From: Burkholderiales bacterium
GTDB lineage: Bacteria > Pseudomonadota > Gammaproteobacteria > Burkholderiales > Burkholderiaceae_E
Length of the DNA stretch: 64,000 nt
Reading direction: 5' to 3'
Assembly (NCBI GenBank): GCA_003577305.1
Contig: QEVL01000009.1
Span: 23,872-87,871, forward strand
Below, piece after piece: positions 62,407-64,000 of the stretch. Every line of letters begins with the position of its first letter. Position 1 is the first letter of the stretch. The position numbers were made by a program, and so were the translations under genes. The notes beneath the pieces were generated by a model. The model was not told the DNA's origin. It made no database searches and saw only the letters and a program-made list of their open reading frames with translations.

Positions 62407-63169
62407 GTCGCGCGCGGGCGAAGTGCTGCTGCGCGCGAGCCGGGTATCGCGCAGCTTCGGCGGCCTGAAGGCGGTCGACGATGTCTCGGTCGCGGTCCGC
62501 CAGGGCACGGTCCACGCGGTGATCGGCACCAACGGCGCGGGCAAGTCCACGCTGATCAACCTGTTGTGCGGCGAGATCCAGGCGAGCCAGGGCACGGTGG
62601 AGCTGCTCGGCCACGACGTCTCGCGCTGGTCACAGCCGCGACGCGCGCAGGCCGGACTGGGCCGCAGCTACCAGCGCAACACGATCTATGCCCCGTTCAC
62701 GGTGTTCGAGAACTGCCGACTGAGCGCACAGGCGCGGCTGCAGCGGCCCTGGGCCTGGTTCACGCCGGCTTCGTCGTGTGCGACCACCTGCGCCGCCGCA
62801 AGCCACGCGCTCGAGCGCACCGGGCTTGCCGCGCAGGCGCACCTGATCGCCGGCACGCTCTCGCACGGCCAGAAGCGCCAGCTCGAGATCGCCATGTGCC
62901 TGGCCACCGGTCCGCGCGTGCTGGTACTCGACGAACCGCTTGCGGGCATGGGCGCCGAGGAATCCGAGCGCATGCTCGCGCTGCTCGAAGGGCTGAAGGC
63001 CGAACACGCGATCCTGCTGGTCGAGCACGACATGGGCGCGGTGTTCCGCGTCTCCGACGAGATCACCGTGATGGTCAACGGCCGCGTCATCGCCACCGGT
63101 GCGCCCGAAGAGATCCGCGCCAACGCCGAAGTGCAGACCGCCTACCTGGGCGAGGAGGGCGCGAATTAG
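62399..63169 (+). CDS. livG: Liv-type ABC transporter ATP-binding protein (LivG-like)
   Basis: This 256-residue ATPase has Walker A GTNGAGKSTLINLLCGE, a variant signature LSHGQKRQLEIAM, Walker B RVLVLDEPLAGMGAEE and H-loop LVEHDMGAVFRVSD. The first family-specific motif is SRSFGGLKAVDDVSV. It works with LivF as a heterodimer on the LivHM channel. The segment between Q-loop and signature is short and serine/alanine-rich with two cysteines (ASSCATTCAAA), unlike typical LivG. Confidence 0.94.
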   Translation: MPESRAGEVLLRASRVSRSFGGLKAVDDVSVAVRQGTVHAVIGTNGAGKSTLINLLCGEIQASQGTVELLGHDVSRWSQPRRAQAGLGRSYQRNTIYAPFTVFENCRLSAQARLQRPWAWFTPASSCATTCAAASHALERTGLAAQAHLIAGTLSHGQKRQLEIAMCLATGPRVLVLDEPLAGMGAEESERMLALLEGLKAEHAILLVEHDMGAVFRVSDEITVMVNGRVIATGAPEEIRANAEVQTAYLGEEGAN

Positions 63170-63191
63170 CGCGCGAGCACCGCATCGACCC

Positions 63192-63905
63192 ATGACCGGC
63201 ACGCTCATCGAGATCAGCGACCTGCACGCCTATTACGGGCAGAGCCACGTGCTGCGCGGCGTGAACCTGCGCATCGGGGCGGGCGAGGCCGTGGGGCTGC
63301 TCGGGCGCAACGGCATGGGCAAGACGACGCTGATCCGCGGCATGCTCAGGCTGATGCGTGCGACCACCGGGCGCATCGTCGTGCGCGGCCGCGACTGCAG
63401 CGCCGAGCGGCCCGATCGCGTCGCGCGGATGGGCATCGGCTACGTGCCCGAAGGGCGAGGCATCTTTCCGAACCTCTCGGTGCGTGAGAACCTGCTGATG
63501 GCGGCGCGCCCGGGCGTGCGCGGGCAGGCCGACTGGACTTTCGAGCGGGTGCTCGAAACCTTCCCGCGCCTGGCCGAGCGGCTGCACCACGGCGGCAACC
63601 AGCTCTCGGGCGGCGAGCAGCAGATGCTCGCGATCGGCCGCGCGCTGATGACCAACCCCGAGCTCATCGTGCTCGACGAGGCCACCGAGGGGCTGGCGCC
63701 GCTGATCGTGCGCGAGATCTGGCGCATCGTCGCCGGCATCCGTGCAACCGGCATCGCGTCGCTGGTGGTCGACCGCAACTATCGCGCGGTGCTGGCTCAC
63801 ACCGACCGCTGCGTGGTGCTCGAGCGCGGGCTGGTGGCGCTCGAAGGCGACTCGAAGTCGCTGGCGGCCGACGAAGGCGCGCTGCAGGCCTATCTCGGCG
63901 TCTGA
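63192..63905 (+). CDS. livF: Liv-type ABC transporter ATP-binding protein (LivF-like)
   Basis: This 237-residue ATPase has Walker A GRNGMGKTTLIRGML, the LivF-type segment GIGYVPEGRGIFPNLSVREN, signature LSGGEQQMLAIGRAL and Walker B LIVLDEATEGLAPL. The segment usually reading LVEQN is LVVDRN here, a variation seen in the switch region. It is the last gene of the operon, 22 nt after the LivG-like gene. Confidence 0.94.
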   Translation: MTGTLIEISDLHAYYGQSHVLRGVNLRIGAGEAVGLLGRNGMGKTTLIRGMLRLMRATTGRIVVRGRDCSAERPDRVARMGIGYVPEGRGIFPNLSVRENLLMAARPGVRGQADWTFERVLETFPRLAERLHHGGNQLSGGEQQMLAIGRALMTNPELIVLDEATEGLAPLIVREIWRIVAGIRATGIASLVVDRNYRAVLAHTDRCVVLERGLVALEGDSKSLAADEGALQAYLGV

Positions 63906-63924
63906 GAGGGTGTAGCCGAAATGA

Positions 63925-64000
63925 TCAGGCGGCCAACCTTGTTGCGAGCATACGCGCTTCGACCAGCCAGACCCAGGCCACCGGTGCCCATGAGGAGCGG
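63925..64000 (-). other. possible 3' end of a minus-strand gene at the window edge
   Basis: One minus-strand frame reads WAPVAWVWLVEARMLATRLA followed by a stop at 63925, running off the right edge. It is hydrophobic and would converge on the Liv operon. It is too short to identify and may be chance. Confidence 0.2.

Overview
The window is a contiguous, very GC-rich, gene-dense stretch of a bacterial chromosome. The gene set points to a betaproteobacterium of the order Burkholderiales: an aceE-aceF-lpdA operon with a homodimeric E1, argH divergent from a LytS/LytTR pair followed by hemCD-hemX-hemY, nadE-glnB, trxB...ftsK-lolA...rarA-serS, a DUF1631 protein, and several TRAP and Liv-type uptake systems. 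There is no plasmid or phage backbone and no CRISPR array. Placement below order level is not possible from sequence reading alone.

Layout. 1-3461 (minus): a TAXI-type TRAP transporter (binding protein, fused permease, DUF1850 protein, cut by the window edge). 3507-5878: a small membrane protein, a YbdG-like mechanosensitive channel and a DUF3293 protein. 5990-7456: a small decayed accessory patch (27-residue membrane ORF, IS3 orfA fragment, truncated HigA with a HigB tail, HicBA with a damaged HicA) abutting the 3' end of tRNA-Arg(ACG). 7490-10845: a tungstate-type ABC transporter divergent from a ModE-HTH/binding-domain regulator. 10817-14322: a FixJ-type response regulator and a multi-PAS sensor kinase, divergent from the pyruvate dehydrogenase operon (14514-20143). 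20347-23900: a TakP-like 2-oxoacid TRAP transporter whose binding-protein gene converges on its permease genes. 24-27 kb: a CNNM/CorC protein and argH. 27-33 kb: LytS/LytTR pair and the haem genes hemC, hemD, hemX, hemY. 33-41 kb: an aldehyde dehydrogenase and a tripartite RND efflux operon. 41-46 kb: FemAB-like acyltransferase, nadE, glnB, MocA-like nucleotidyltransferase, Smr protein, trxB. 46.5-55.4 kb: Crp-type regulator, ftsK, lolA, a D-amino-acid PLP enzyme, MFS transporter, rarA, serS. 55.5-58.9 kb: tRNA-Ser(CGA), acyl-CoA thioesterase, DUF1631 protein. 59.2-63.9 kb: a complete Liv-type ABC operon.

Themes. Pyruvate/2-oxoacid use is clustered: sensor-regulator pair, PDH complex and an adjacent 2-oxoacid-type TRAP system. 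Organic-acid or amino-acid uptake is strongly represented (two TRAP systems and one Liv system). Many genes are translationally coupled by ATGA or longer overlaps, and several convergent pairs overlap at their 3' ends.

Most notable anomalies. (1) ftsK carries an apparent internal deletion of about 73 nt at 48629/48630 that removes the Walker B region and shifts the frame. (2) lpdA keeps only the first residues of the N-terminal lipoyl domain usual in this clade, and that vestige is identical over 28 nt to the start of aceF. (3) A perfect 23-bp inverted repeat with a 23-nt loop lies between nadE and glnB and is not a normal terminator. (4) A decayed toxin-antitoxin/IS patch sits at a tRNA gene. 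I did not find a convincing wholly new multi-gene system.
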